Assembly: GCA_005880805.1 (NCBI GenBank)
Contig: VBFZ01000144.1
Location: forward strand, 482 to 8,552
Length of the DNA stretch: 8,071 nucleotides
Source of the DNA: Chloroflexota bacterium
GTDB lineage: Bacteria; Chloroflexota; Limnocylindria; Limnocylindrales; CSP1-4
Direction: 5' to 3'
Below the pieces are notes generated by a model, which ran no database searches, had not been told where the DNA came from, and saw nothing but the letters and a program-made list of their open reading frames with translations. Within the stretch, counting starts at the first letter, position 1; every line of letters begins with the position of its first letter. The position numbers were made by a program, and so were the translations under genes. This document shows, piece after piece, positions 1-6,914 of this stretch.

Positions 1-1
1 C

Positions 2-1210
2 GAGCTGGACCGCGTCCTCGGCGGCGGGCTGGTGCCGGGATCGGTCGTGCTGGTCGGGGGCGAGCCGGGGATCGGCAAGTCGACGCTTGTCCTGCAGGCG
101 GCCGCGGGTGTGGCAGCCTCGCCGTCGGGCGCCGGCTCGGTGCTCTACGCCTCGGGCGAGGAATCGGCCGCGCAGATCCGGCTTCGGTCGGCGCGTCTCG
201 GGCTGCTCGACGGTCCCAGCGCTGACGCAATCCGGGTGCTGGCCGAGAGCGAGGTCGGTGACATCGCCGAGGTGGTTCGCGAAACGCGACCCGACCTGCT
301 GGTCGTCGATTCGATCCAGACCATGAGGGTCGCCGAGCTGGAGGGCCCCGCCGGAAGCGTTGGCCAGGTGCGGGAGTCGGCCTTACGGCTGATGGAGCTC
401 GCGAAGGGGGAGGGGACGGCGGTTGTGCTCGTCGGCCACGTCACGAAGGACGGGAGCCTTGCGGGCCCCAAGACGCTCGAGCACCTCGTGGACGCGGTGC
501 TCGGCCTCGAGGGCGAGCGCTTCGCCGCGCTGCGCCTGCTGAGGGCCTCCAAGAATCGCTTCGGATCGACGGAGGAGATCGGCGTTTTCGAGATGGGCGA
601 ACGCGGTCTCTCCGAGGTGGCCGACCCGTCGCGGGCCTTCCTCGCAGAACATGAGGGACCCGCGCCGGGCAGCATTGTCGCCCCGACGCTCGAGGGCAGC
701 CGTCCCATCCTCGTCGAGGTCCAGGCGCTCGTCTCGCCGTCGGTCTACGGGACGCCTCGCCGCACGACGAGCGGACTCGACCCGAATCGCGTGGCCCTCC
801 TGGTGGCCGTTCTCGGGCGGCGAGCCGGGATCGGGCTGGGCAGCCACGATGTCTACGTGAACCTGGCCGGCGGGCTGTCGGTGGAGGAGCCGGCCCTCGA
901 CTTGCCGGTGGCGCTCGCGCTCGCGTCGTCGCTCCGGGACCGGCCGGTCAGGCCGTTCACCGCCGCAATCGGGGAGATCGGCCTGCTGGGCGAGCTGCGG
1001 GCCGTTCCGGGGCTGGAACGTCGCCTGCGCGAGGCCGCACGACTGGGTTTCGAGCGGGCGATCGTCCCCGCCGCATCCCACAATGGGCGCCTGCCGGAGG
1101 TCCCCGGCCTGGAGCTGATTGCGGTGCCTTCGCTTCGTGCGGCGCTCGACGCGGCGCTCTCGGAACCCGTCGGGAAGCGTGGCGAGGCTGCTCCCGCGAT
1201 GCTAGGCTGA
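2..1210 (+). CDS. radA: DNA repair protein RadA (Sms), 5' end missing
   Basis: RadA is a RecA-like ATPase that helps process branched recombination intermediates and extend heteroduplex DNA. The reading frame is open from base 2, and 402 codons are visible. An internal GTG at 32 is not the true start, because family sequence (ELDRVLGGGL) already precedes it. The Walker A box GEPGIGKST has its lysine codon at 77-79. The Walker B strand LLVVDS follows about 75 residues later, and the RadA signature KNRFG lies at 551-565. The C-terminal third is the Lon-protease-like domain (DPNRVALLVAVLGRRAG, then GEIGLLGELR), which in RadA is a DNA-binding scaffold rather than a protease. The usual length is about 450-460 residues, so the missing part should be the N-terminal four-cysteine zinc finger, left of the window. 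The stop is TGA. In Firmicutes radA is followed by disA; here the next gene is the PIN/TRAM protein after a 92-base gap. Confidence 0.96.
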   Translation, partial: ELDRVLGGGLVPGSVVLVGGEPGIGKSTLVLQAAAGVAASPSGAGSVLYASGEESAAQIRLRSARLGLLDGPSADAIRVLAESEVGDIAEVVRETRPDLLVVDSIQTMRVAELEGPAGSVGQVRESALRLMELAKGEGTAVVLVGHVTKDGSLAGPKTLEHLVDAVLGLEGERFAALRLLRASKNRFGSTEEIGVFEMGERGLSEVADPSRAFLAEHEGPAPGSIVAPTLEGSRPILVEVQALVSPSVYGTPRRTTSGLDPNRVALLVAVLGRRAGIGLGSHDVYVNLAGGLSVEEPALDLPVALALASSLRDRPVRPFTAAIGEIGLLGELRAVPGLERRLREAARLGFERAIVPAASHNGRLPEVPGLELIAVPSLRAALDAALSEPVGKRGEAAPAMLG

Positions 1211-1268
1211 CCGCCCGTCCGTACGCGAGTGGGGCGCCTGCGAGGGTTCAGGCGTCGGGACGGGGCGG
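1211..1268 (+). other. Nested GC-rich stem-loop directly after radA
   Basis: The ten bases right after the radA stop (1211-1220, CCGCCCGTCC) can pair with 1258-1268 (GGACGGG-G-CGG), leaving one bulged G. Inside it, 1233-1240 pairs with 1249-1256 around an 8-base loop; the core is CGCCTG/CAGGCG, with one G-T pair near the base. Together they give an outer 10-bp and an inner 8-bp stem filling most of the gap between radA and the PIN/TRAM gene. No T-run follows, so it is not a classical intrinsic terminator. It could be a U-less terminator, a processing or stability element, or a chance fold in GC-rich DNA. Confidence 0.4.
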
Positions 1269-1302
1269 CGCAGCCCACGATCCGAGGAGTGCCAGTCAGA
1301 CC

Positions 1303-2367
1303 GTGATCCGCACTATCCGCGTCCTCGGAGCAGCCCTCGGCGGGATCATCGGCCTGGCCCTTGCCACGGCGCCCGGCCCGGGCCTCTTCTCGACGGGCCC
1401 GTACGGCGGCGCCTATCTGGCCGCCTGGGTGGTGGCCTGGGTCGTCGTCGGGTTCGGGATCCTTCCTTACCTGACTGTCGTGCCCGCGATCCGCCTGATC
1501 CGCTGGGTCCAGGAGCTGTCGACTGCCGAATTCGTGACCGCGGTCGTTGGCCTCCTGATCGGCCTCCTGATGGGACTGCTGCTCGGCCTCCCCCTGTCAG
1601 CACTGCCCGAGCCGTGGGGGCGGTGGCTGCCACTTGGGGTCTCCATCTTCCTCGGCCTGGGAATGGTCGGGCTGACGGTTGCCAAGCGCGCCGATCTCAT
1701 CACGGCCGCTGAAGCACTCGGCATCTTCCGGCGACCGGAAGCCGAGGGCCAGTCGCGCGATGCGTCAGGCGAGCCGCACATCGTCGTCGACACGAGCGCC
1801 ATCATCGACGGTCGGATCGCCGAGATCACGGAGTCCGGCTTCATCTACGGAACGCTCGTCATTCCTCGCTTCGTCCTCGACGAGTTGCAGCACATCGCGG
1901 ACAGCTCCGACACGCTCCGTCGCAACCGCGGGCGTCGCGGCCTGGAGATCCTGGGCCGCATGCAGAAGGACTCGACGACACCGGTCGAGATCGCGGACCT
2001 GACCTATCCCGACATCCCTGAAGTCGACGGCAAGCTCATTGCCCTCGCCAAGGCTCGCAGCCGGGCCATCCTCACCAACGACTTCAACCTGAACCGGGTG
2101 GCCGAGCTGCAGGGTATTCGCGTGATGAACATCAACTCCCTGGCGAACGCGGTGAAACCGGCCGTGCTGCCCGGAGAGGACCTTCGGGTGCGCGTCATCC
2201 AGGAAGGCAAGGAGGCCGGCCAGGGCGTCGGCTTCCTGGACGACGGGACGATGATCGTGGTCGAGGGCGGCGCCAGGTTCATCGACAAGGACCTCGACGT
2301 CGCCGTGACACGGGTCCTGCAGACCGTCGCCGGCCGGATGATCTTCGCCCAACCCCGCCTCGAATGA
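1303..2367 (+). CDS. Membrane-anchored PIN/TRAM domain protein (YacL-type)
   Basis: This 354-residue protein is a likely membrane-bound ribonuclease. Residues 1-130 hold about four hydrophobic segments (roughly 5-24, 37-60, 78-100 and 108-127). A PIN nuclease domain follows at about 158-285. It starts with IVVDTSAIIDGR and shows the acidic residues expected of the metal site: D163, E194, D242 and D260 (the last in LTNDFNLN). A TRAM domain, a small RNA-binding fold, ends the protein at about 288-349 (VGFLDDGTMIVVEGG). The order membrane helices-PIN-TRAM and the radA-ispD context match YacL-type proteins of Gram-positive bacteria; the RNA target is not known from sequence. The chosen start is GTG, with GAGGAG at 1284-1289 thirteen bases upstream, a rather long spacing; no better in-frame start is seen just upstream. 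The stop overlaps the ispDF start by four bases (ATGA), which suggests coupled translation. Confidence 0.93.
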   Translation: MIRTIRVLGAALGGIIGLALATAPGPGLFSTGPYGGAYLAAWVVAWVVVGFGILPYLTVVPAIRLIRWVQELSTAEFVTAVVGLLIGLLMGLLLGLPLSALPEPWGRWLPLGVSIFLGLGMVGLTVAKRADLITAAEALGIFRRPEAEGQSRDASGEPHIVVDTSAIIDGRIAEITESGFIYGTLVIPRFVLDELQHIADSSDTLRRNRGRRGLEILGRMQKDSTTPVEIADLTYPDIPEVDGKLIALAKARSRAILTNDFNLNRVAELQGIRVMNINSLANAVKPAVLPGEDLRVRVIQEGKEAGQGVGFLDDGTMIVVEGGARFIDKDLDVAVTRVLQTVAGRMIFAQPRLE

Positions 2368-3596
2368 ATCATGCGGCCGAAGCGATCGTCGTTGCGGCCG
2401 GGAGCAGCAGCCGGATGGGCGGCATCGACAAGCTCGATGCCAACCTCGGCGGAAGGCCCCTGCTGGCCTGGACGCTCGCCGCAGTCGCCGCATCGAGCGT
2501 CGTCCGGCGAATCGTGGTCGTCGTCGCGCAACAGCGCGTTGCCGCCATCTCGAATGCAGCCTGGAAACCGGAGAAGGTCGCTGCAGTCGTGGCCGGTGGC
2601 GATAGGCGACACGAATCCGTGGCCGCGGGCCTTCGGGCACTGGAAGGAATCGGGCCCGCCGACGACCCCGTCGTGCTGGTCCACGATGGTGCACGACCGC
2701 TCGTGCGCCCCGGCCTTTTCGACGAGGTCGCGGCCGCCGCTGCCGAGGCGGGTGCCGCGATCCCGGTCGTGCCAATCGTCGAGACGGTCAAGCACGTCGC
2801 CAACGGGGAGGTCCAGGGCACCATCGACCGCTCGGAGCTTGCGCTGGCGCAGACACCGCAGGGAGTGCGAATGAGCCTCCTCCGCCGCGCGTTCCAGGAG
2901 TATCCGCCGTCGGGCCCCCAGGCCTGGACGGATGAAGCGGCGCTCCTGGAGGCCTCGAGGATCCAGGTTCGTGCCGTTTCCGGTGAGCCAACCAACTTCA
3001 AGGTCACCCTGGCCGCCGATCTCGATCGCGCAAGCCTGCTTCTCGGGGGCGGATCGATCCCGAGGGTCGGGTTCGGGAGCGACAGTCATCCGTTCGGGCC
3101 CGGCAGGCCGCTCATGCTCGGTGGCATCGAGATCGCGGCGGCACCCCGGTTGAGTGGCCATTCGGACGGCGACGTCGCGCTGCACGCGGTGGCGGACGCG
3201 CTGCTCGGAGCGGCCGCGATGGGCGACCTCGGCCGCCTGTTCCCGAGTGGACCCGAGACGCCAGAAGGGATCGCGAGCCGCCGCCTTTTGTCCGATGTCG
3301 TCGCGCGGGTGCGGCAGACAGGGCTGGAGATCCGGTCGATCGATGTGACGATCGTCGCCGGCCGTCCTCGACTGGCAGGTAGCCTCGACGCCATGGCTGA
3401 TTCCATCGCGGCAATCGCCGGTGTTCCGGCCGGGACGGTGAACGTGAAGGCGTCGACCGGCAATCTCGCGGGCATGGAGGGAGCCGGGCGAGGGATCAGC
3501 GCGCAAGCGGTGGTGGCGGTTGCTCCGGCCGGGCCATTGGCCGGGTTGGCGCAAAAGCCGGTCGGCGTCGACGCGACCGACCAGGAGCCACCATGA
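2364..3596 (+). CDS. ispDF: Bifunctional IspD/IspF fusion (MEP isoprenoid pathway)
   Basis: One 410-residue protein carries two enzymes of the non-mevalonate (MEP) pathway. Residues 5-228 are IspD, which joins MEP and CTP to give CDP-methylerythritol. The nucleotide loop AAGSSSRMGG (R17), K23, VHDGARP (D108), TDEA (190) and NFKVT (K213) are all present. Residues 234-387 are IspF, which cyclises CDP-ME-2-phosphate to MEcPP. The zinc ligands D240 and H242 (GSDSHPF) and H266 (GHSDGD) are present, as is LGAAAMGDLGRLFP. The intermediate kinase step (IspE) must be encoded elsewhere. The C-terminal IspF motif, usually like TTTE.LG..GRGEG, reads ASTGNLAGMEGAGRGIS here, a clear departure. About 23 residues of low-complexity tail follow the domain. 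No strong ribosome binding site precedes the ATG; the ATGA overlap with the upstream gene suggests reinitiation. IspDF fusions are well known in alpha- and epsilon-proteobacteria. Confidence 0.95.
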   Translation: MNHAAEAIVVAAGSSSRMGGIDKLDANLGGRPLLAWTLAAVAASSVVRRIVVVVAQQRVAAISNAAWKPEKVAAVVAGGDRRHESVAAGLRALEGIGPADDPVVLVHDGARPLVRPGLFDEVAAAAAEAGAAIPVVPIVETVKHVANGEVQGTIDRSELALAQTPQGVRMSLLRRAFQEYPPSGPQAWTDEAALLEASRIQVRAVSGEPTNFKVTLAADLDRASLLLGGGSIPRVGFGSDSHPFGPGRPLMLGGIEIAAAPRLSGHSDGDVALHAVADALLGAAAMGDLGRLFPSGPETPEGIASRRLLSDVVARVRQTGLEIRSIDVTIVAGRPRLAGSLDAMADSIAAIAGVPAGTVNVKASTGNLAGMEGAGRGISAQAVVAVAPAGPLAGLAQKPVGVDATDQEPP

Positions 3597-5005
3597 CTCT
3601 TCGACTGCACGACACGTTGAGCGGCGAGACGCGGCCGCTCGAACCGCTGACGCCGGGCTTCGTCGGCATCTACTCGTGCGGCCCGACCGTGTACGGGCCG
3701 GTTCACATTGGCAATTTCCGCTCGTTCCTGTTCGCCGACATCCTGGTCCGCTACGTGCGCTACCGGGGACTACGGGTGAAATGGGTGATGAACGTCACCG
3801 ACGTCGACGACAAGATCATCCGCGGCGCGGCGGCTGCGGGGGTCGGGATCGGCGAGCTCACCGAGCGGTGGACGGACCGGTTCCTGACCGATGCCCGCAT
3901 CCTCGGCATGACCGACCCGGACGTCGTGCCGAAGGCGACGGAGCACATCCCCCAGATCGTGGCCCTCATCGAGGAGCTGAGCCGACGCGGCCACGCCTAC
4001 CGGACGGACGACGGGTCGATCTTCTACCAGATCTCCTCGTGGCCCGGGTACGGCAGGCTCGCCCGGCTCGACCCGGAGAACATGCGAGTGGGTGAACGGG
4101 TCGAGTCCGACGAGTACGGGAAGGACGATGTTCGCGATTTCGCCCTCTGGAAGGGACCGAAGCGCGGCGAGCCCTCGTGGTCGACGGAGGTCGGGGAAGG
4201 CCGGCCCGGGTGGCATATCGAGTGCTCGGCCATGAGCATGACCCACTTGGGCCAGACCTTCGACATCCACACTGGCGGTGTGGACCTGATCTTTCCCCAC
4301 CATGAAGACGAGATCGCGCAGAGCGAGGCTGCAACCGGCAAGGAATTCGTCCGGACCTGGCTCCACTGCGCGTTCCTGCAGATGGCCGGTCGCAAGATGG
4401 CCAAGTCCGCGGGCAACATCGCCCGCGTCGACGAGCTGCTCGAACGCGGCACGCCTCCCCGGGCGCTCCGCTATGCGCTCATCTCCGTTCACTACCGGAT
4501 GGCGCTCGCGTTCAGCGATGAGTCGCTTGCCGCTGCGGCGAGCGCCGTCGAGCGCCTGGACAACGTGCTCGCGGCGCTCGACAGTTACTCCGAGGAACGC
4601 GAGGACGACCCCTCGCTCGACGACGTGCTTGCGAACGGGCGCCGCTCATTCGAGGAAGCGCTGGACGACGATCTGAACGTGTCGGGTGGTCTCGCGGCCG
4701 TCTTCGAGGTCGTTCGTGAGCTCAACCGCAGGATCGGTGCGCGCAGCCTGTCCACCGCCGATGCCCGACGCGCGGCCGATTTCCTGCTCGACCTGGATCG
4801 CGTCCTTGGCGTGATGAGCGCGCCCACTCGGAAGCTCGAGAGCGACGTCGCCGATCTCCTCGAGCAGCGAGCGGCGGCGCGCGCGGCGCGCGACTGGGCC
4901 GCCTCGGATCGCCTGCGCGGCGTCCTGGCAGATCACGGAATTGCGGTCGAGGACACGCGGGACGGTCAGCGCTGGCGGCGGGTTGGCGAGCCGAGCCGTG
5001 CCTGA
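3593..5005 (+). CDS. cysS: Cysteinyl-tRNA synthetase
   Basis: This cytoplasmic class I synthetase loads cysteine onto tRNA-Cys. The 470-residue length is normal for the family (about 460-480). The HIGH-type motif is VHIGN at 37-41 and the KMSKS-type loop is KMAKS at 268-272. The four zinc ligands that select cysteine are all seen: C29 (YSCGPTVY), C211 (WHIECSAMS), H236 and E240 (FPHHEDE). NVTDVDDKI at 67-75 is another family signature. The helical DALR-like domain and the small C-terminal domain ending in DGQRWRR are intact, so the enzyme should be active. The ATG overlaps the ispDF stop by four bases and has a good AGGAG at 3583-3587, five bases upstream, so it can start on its own as well as by coupling. 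gltX, which often sits just before cysS in Firmicutes, is absent. Confidence 0.98.
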   Translation: MTLRLHDTLSGETRPLEPLTPGFVGIYSCGPTVYGPVHIGNFRSFLFADILVRYVRYRGLRVKWVMNVTDVDDKIIRGAAAAGVGIGELTERWTDRFLTDARILGMTDPDVVPKATEHIPQIVALIEELSRRGHAYRTDDGSIFYQISSWPGYGRLARLDPENMRVGERVESDEYGKDDVRDFALWKGPKRGEPSWSTEVGEGRPGWHIECSAMSMTHLGQTFDIHTGGVDLIFPHHEDEIAQSEAATGKEFVRTWLHCAFLQMAGRKMAKSAGNIARVDELLERGTPPRALRYALISVHYRMALAFSDESLAAAASAVERLDNVLAALDSYSEEREDDPSLDDVLANGRRSFEEALDDDLNVSGGLAAVFEVVRELNRRIGARSLSTADARRAADFLLDLDRVLGVMSAPTRKLESDVADLLEQRAAARAARDWAASDRLRGVLADHGIAVEDTRDGQRWRRVGEPSRA

Positions 5006-6473
5006 TCGACGGCGTCGCGAAGGCCCAGGTCGGGACGACGAGCGTTCGGACCGAGGCGATCGTGACCGCAGCAAGCAACCGAGGCGCCAGGGTGGCGGAG
5101 CGCACCAGGGTGGGGGAGGTCGCCCGAATGGCGGGCGGGCTCCGAGACGTGACACGGGTCCAGCCGGTGGCTTCCGTGGCCCGCGCGAAGGTGGCTTCCG
5201 TGGCCCGCGCGAAGGTGGCTTCCGTGGCCCGCGCGAAGGTGGCTTCCGTGGCCCCGGGGACGGCCGACCGGCCGGTGGCGAGCGTCGTCGCGGCTTCGGT
5301 TTCGGACGACAAGGGGAAGGTCCACCTCCGGCCGAAGGTCGACCATCCCAGCCTGCTGATCGCAGAGGTCCATCCAGCCGGCCAGGAGAACGCCGATTTG
5401 TACCGCGTCGCGAGGGGGCACCGCCCGGTCACCGCCCGTACCAGCGTGGCGACGATCGAGGAGACAGGCCGTGGACCCGGGACCGCGGCCCCAGGCGGCC
5501 GGCAGGTCCGCTCCCGATCCATCGCGGACCTCCGCACGCTCCCCAGGGCGTTCCTCAGCCCGATCTCCTTGGACCGGGCGAGGAGCTGATCGCCGGTCGC
5601 CGCCCCGTCGAGGAAGCGTTCGTTGCCAGGCGCGAGGCGATGCGCCTGCTCGTCGTGCCGCAGCGCCGCGAGGCCCTCGAGAAGCTGGTGCTGCACGCGA
5701 CGAACCTCCGGATCCCGATCGTAGAGGTCGAGGGGGGAACCGTGACCGCGCTCGCAGGCTTCGACGGCCACCAGGGAATCGCGCTGGTGGTGGGGCCCCG
5801 GCGGTATGCCACGGTCGAGGAAATCGTCGCCAGGGCGAAAGAGCGCTCCGAGCCGCCGTTCGTGCTCGCCCTCGATTCGCTCGAGGACCCCCAGAATGTC
5901 GGTGCGCTGCTGAGAACGGCCGAGGCGGCCGGCGTTCACGGCGTGGTGTTTCCAACACGTCGGCAGGCACCACTCACGCCAGCCGCCGTGAAGGCGTCCG
6001 CGGGAGCCGTCGAGCACCTCCTCCTGGCACCCGTCGACGACCTGGCGTCGGCGCTCGCCGACCTGCATGGCCGGGGGCTCCGGATCGTGGGCTCCGAGGC
6101 TGACGCGCCGCTGGCGGTTCGGGACGCCGACCTGCGCGGCCCGCTCGCGCTGGTGGTCGGGAGCGAAGGGCAGGGCCTCGGATCCGCCGTGCGGCGGCGC
6201 AGCGATCTCCTCGTCCGCGTCCCGATGCGCGGCGCGATTGGGTCCCTCAACGCCGCGGTCGCCGGCTCCATCCTCCTGTACGAGGCGCTTTCCCAGCGCG
6301 GAGCGAGCCCTGGTTCATCCGCGGCGAGCGAGACCAGGCCGAAGCGGCGAGCGAAGACGGCTACCGAGCCAAGGAAGGGGCCACGAGTGGCGTCAGAAGC
6401 CTCCGCGCCCGAAACAACTCCGCCGACCGAGGCCGACGATCTGCCGCCAGACGGTCCTTCGGCCGGCGGCTGA
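4998..6473 (+). CDS. rlmB: RlmB-family 23S rRNA 2'-O-methyltransferase with long RG-rich N-terminal extension
   Basis: This SpoU/TrmH-class enzyme probably methylates the ribose of a guanosine in 23S rRNA (Gm2251 in E. coli) with S-adenosylmethionine. The protein is 491 residues against about 250 usually. Residues 1-195 are Arg/Gly/Pro/Asp-rich and look disordered, with repeats of GGFRGPRE at about 57-86. The L30e-like substrate-binding domain begins at 198 (IAGRRPVEEAF) and includes GFDGHQGIAL. The knotted methyltransferase domain holds motif 1 NVGALLR at 300-306 (R306 is the likely catalytic arginine), motif 2 GSEGQGL at 388-394 and motif 3 SLNAA at 416-420. A 60-residue basic, then acidic and proline-rich, tail ends it. 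GTG 4998 was chosen because it overlaps cysS by only 8 bases; its ribosome site is weak (GGCGAG, 4985-4990). No in-frame ATG, GTG or TTG occurs between it and 5640, which lies inside the core, so the extension must be translated. A TTG at 4941 is possible but lies deep inside cysS. The exact rRNA target is inferred from family. Confidence 0.9.
   Translation: MPDRRRREGPGRDDERSDRGDRDRSKQPRRQGGGAHQGGGGRPNGGRAPRRDTGPAGGFRGPREGGFRGPREGGFRGPREGGFRGPGDGRPAGGERRRGFGFGRQGEGPPPAEGRPSQPADRRGPSSRPGERRFVPRREGAPPGHRPYQRGDDRGDRPWTRDRGPRRPAGPLPIHRGPPHAPQGVPQPDLLGPGEELIAGRRPVEEAFVARREAMRLLVVPQRREALEKLVLHATNLRIPIVEVEGGTVTALAGFDGHQGIALVVGPRRYATVEEIVARAKERSEPPFVLALDSLEDPQNVGALLRTAEAAGVHGVVFPTRRQAPLTPAAVKASAGAVEHLLLAPVDDLASALADLHGRGLRIVGSEADAPLAVRDADLRGPLALVVGSEGQGLGSAVRRRSDLLVRVPMRGAIGSLNAAVAGSILLYEALSQRGASPGSSAASETRPKRRAKTATEPRKGPRVASEASAPETTPPTEADDLPPDGPSAGG
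5166..5254 (+). repeat. 24-bp perfect tandem repeat, about 3.7 copies, in rlmB
   Basis: Three identical 24-base units (5166-5189, 5190-5213, 5214-5237) are followed by 17 more matching bases to 5254. Each unit is eight codons long, in frame, and encodes GGFRGPRE, so copy number can change without breaking the gene. The fourth copy drifts into GGFRGPGD. The exact identity suggests recent slippage expansion. The encoded motif resembles RGG/FRG boxes, which in other proteins bind RNA non-specifically. Confidence 0.97.
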
Positions 6474-6479
6474 GCTCGC

Positions 6480-6509
6480 TTGACCCGCCGAAGACCCGCG
6501 CCCTATCAT
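6480..6509 (+). promoter_or_regulatory. Probable sigma-70-type promoter of the tRNA-tuf unit
   Basis: A TTGACC -35 box (6480-6485) and a TATCAT -10 box (6504-6509) are separated by 18 bases. Both are one base from consensus. The expected start of transcription is near 6516, about 40 bases before the first tRNA, leaving a short 5' leader to be removed by RNase P. It lies just after the rlmB stop, and no comparable promoter is visible between the tRNAs and tuf. The prediction is by eye. Confidence 0.7.
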
Positions 6510-6555
6510 TCGCGGGCGCCACGGGTCCTGCCTGCGGTATGGTCCTGCGCCGCAT

Positions 6556-6631
6556 GCCGACGTAGCTCAATTGGTAGAGCAGCGGTTTTGTAAACCGCAG
6601 GTTCCGGGTTCGAGTCCCGTCGTCGGCTCCA
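6556..6631 (+). tRNA. tRNA-Thr (anticodon TGT)
   Basis: A full cloverleaf can be drawn. The acceptor GCCGACG (6556-6562) pairs with CGTCGGC (6621-6627). The D stem is GCTC/GAGC. The anticodon stem GCGGT/ACCGC surrounds loop TTTGTAA, with TGT at 6589-6591, which reads ACA threonine codons. The T loop is TTCGAGT. Discriminator T6628 is followed by an encoded CCA. The outermost T-stem pair (C6604 with T6620) is a mismatch. The acceptor resembles E. coli tRNA-Thr(UGU). Confidence 0.97.
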
Positions 6632-6659
6632 ACCGAACAAACCGGCCTCGGGCGCACCA

Positions 6660-6673
6660 CGAGCCGCAGCTCG
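6660..6673 (+). other. Small stem-loop in the tRNA-Thr/tRNA-Tyr spacer
   Basis: CGAGC (6660-6664) and GCTCG (6669-6673) can form a 5-bp hairpin with loop CGCA. A competing, wider pairing of CGGGCG (6649-6654) with CGCCCG (6672-6677) uses some of the same bases. It has no T-run. It may guide processing between the two tRNAs or be incidental. Confidence 0.25.
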
Positions 6674-6688
6674 CCCGGAGCCGCCCGT

Positions 6689-6774
6689 GGGTAGGTTGAG
6701 CAGGTGGTGAGCTCCGCTGACTGTAGATCAGCCGTCTTTCGACTGTGGGGGTTCGATTCCCTCCCTGCCCACCA
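6689..6774 (+). tRNA. tRNA-Tyr (anticodon GTA)
   Basis: This is a class II tRNA with a long variable arm. The acceptor GGGTAGG (6689-6695) pairs with CCTGCCC (6764-6770), with one G-T pair. The D stem is GAGC/GCTC. The anticodon stem GCTGA/TCAGC encloses CTGTAGA, with GTA at 6723-6725. The 14-base variable arm (6733-6746) has a GTC/GAC stem. The T arm GGGGG-TTCGATT-CCCTC, discriminator A and CCA are all encoded. The long arm is the normal bacterial tRNA-Tyr form. Confidence 0.97.
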
Positions 6775-6801
6775 CCGTCCGCCCGTGACTCGAGGACTCG
6801 G

Positions 6802-6877
6802 GCCCACATAGCTCAGTCGGCAGAGCACTTCCTTGGTAAGGAAGAGGTCATCGGTTCGAGTCCGATTGTGGGCTCCA
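6802..6877 (+). tRNA. tRNA-Thr (anticodon GGT)
   Basis: The acceptor GCCCACA (6802-6808) pairs perfectly with TGTGGGC (6867-6873). The D stem is GCTC/GAGC. The anticodon stem CTTCC/GGAAG holds loop TTGGTAA, with GGT at 6835-6837, reading ACC and ACU. The variable loop is AGGTC, and the T arm is ATCGG-TTCGAGT-CCGAT. Discriminator T and CCA are encoded. It is the second threonine acceptor in the cluster and lies 95 bases before tuf, the position held by thrT in E. coli. Confidence 0.98.
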
Positions 6878-6914
6878 TCCCTCGGCGGACGGTCCCGACA
6901 AAGATGCGTAGTGG

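Noticed and set aside
2004..3554. A 516-codon minus-strand open frame opposite ispDF.
   Set aside because: It is antisense to a well-supported gene, with biased Arg/Asp-rich composition and no family motif.
5062..5589. A 175-codon open frame in the +1 frame over the rlmB extension, with high GC at third positions.
   Set aside because: Gly, Arg, Pro, Asp and Glu codons start with G or C, so the +1 frame automatically has G/C-ending codons. Its protein shows no recognisable domain, and the frame 0 product runs straight into the RlmB core.
6495..6516. Inverted repeat CCCGCG/CGCGGG after rlmB as a possible terminator.
   Set aside because: It overlaps the likely -10 box of the tRNA promoter, has a 10-base loop and no T-run, so the promoter reading is stronger.
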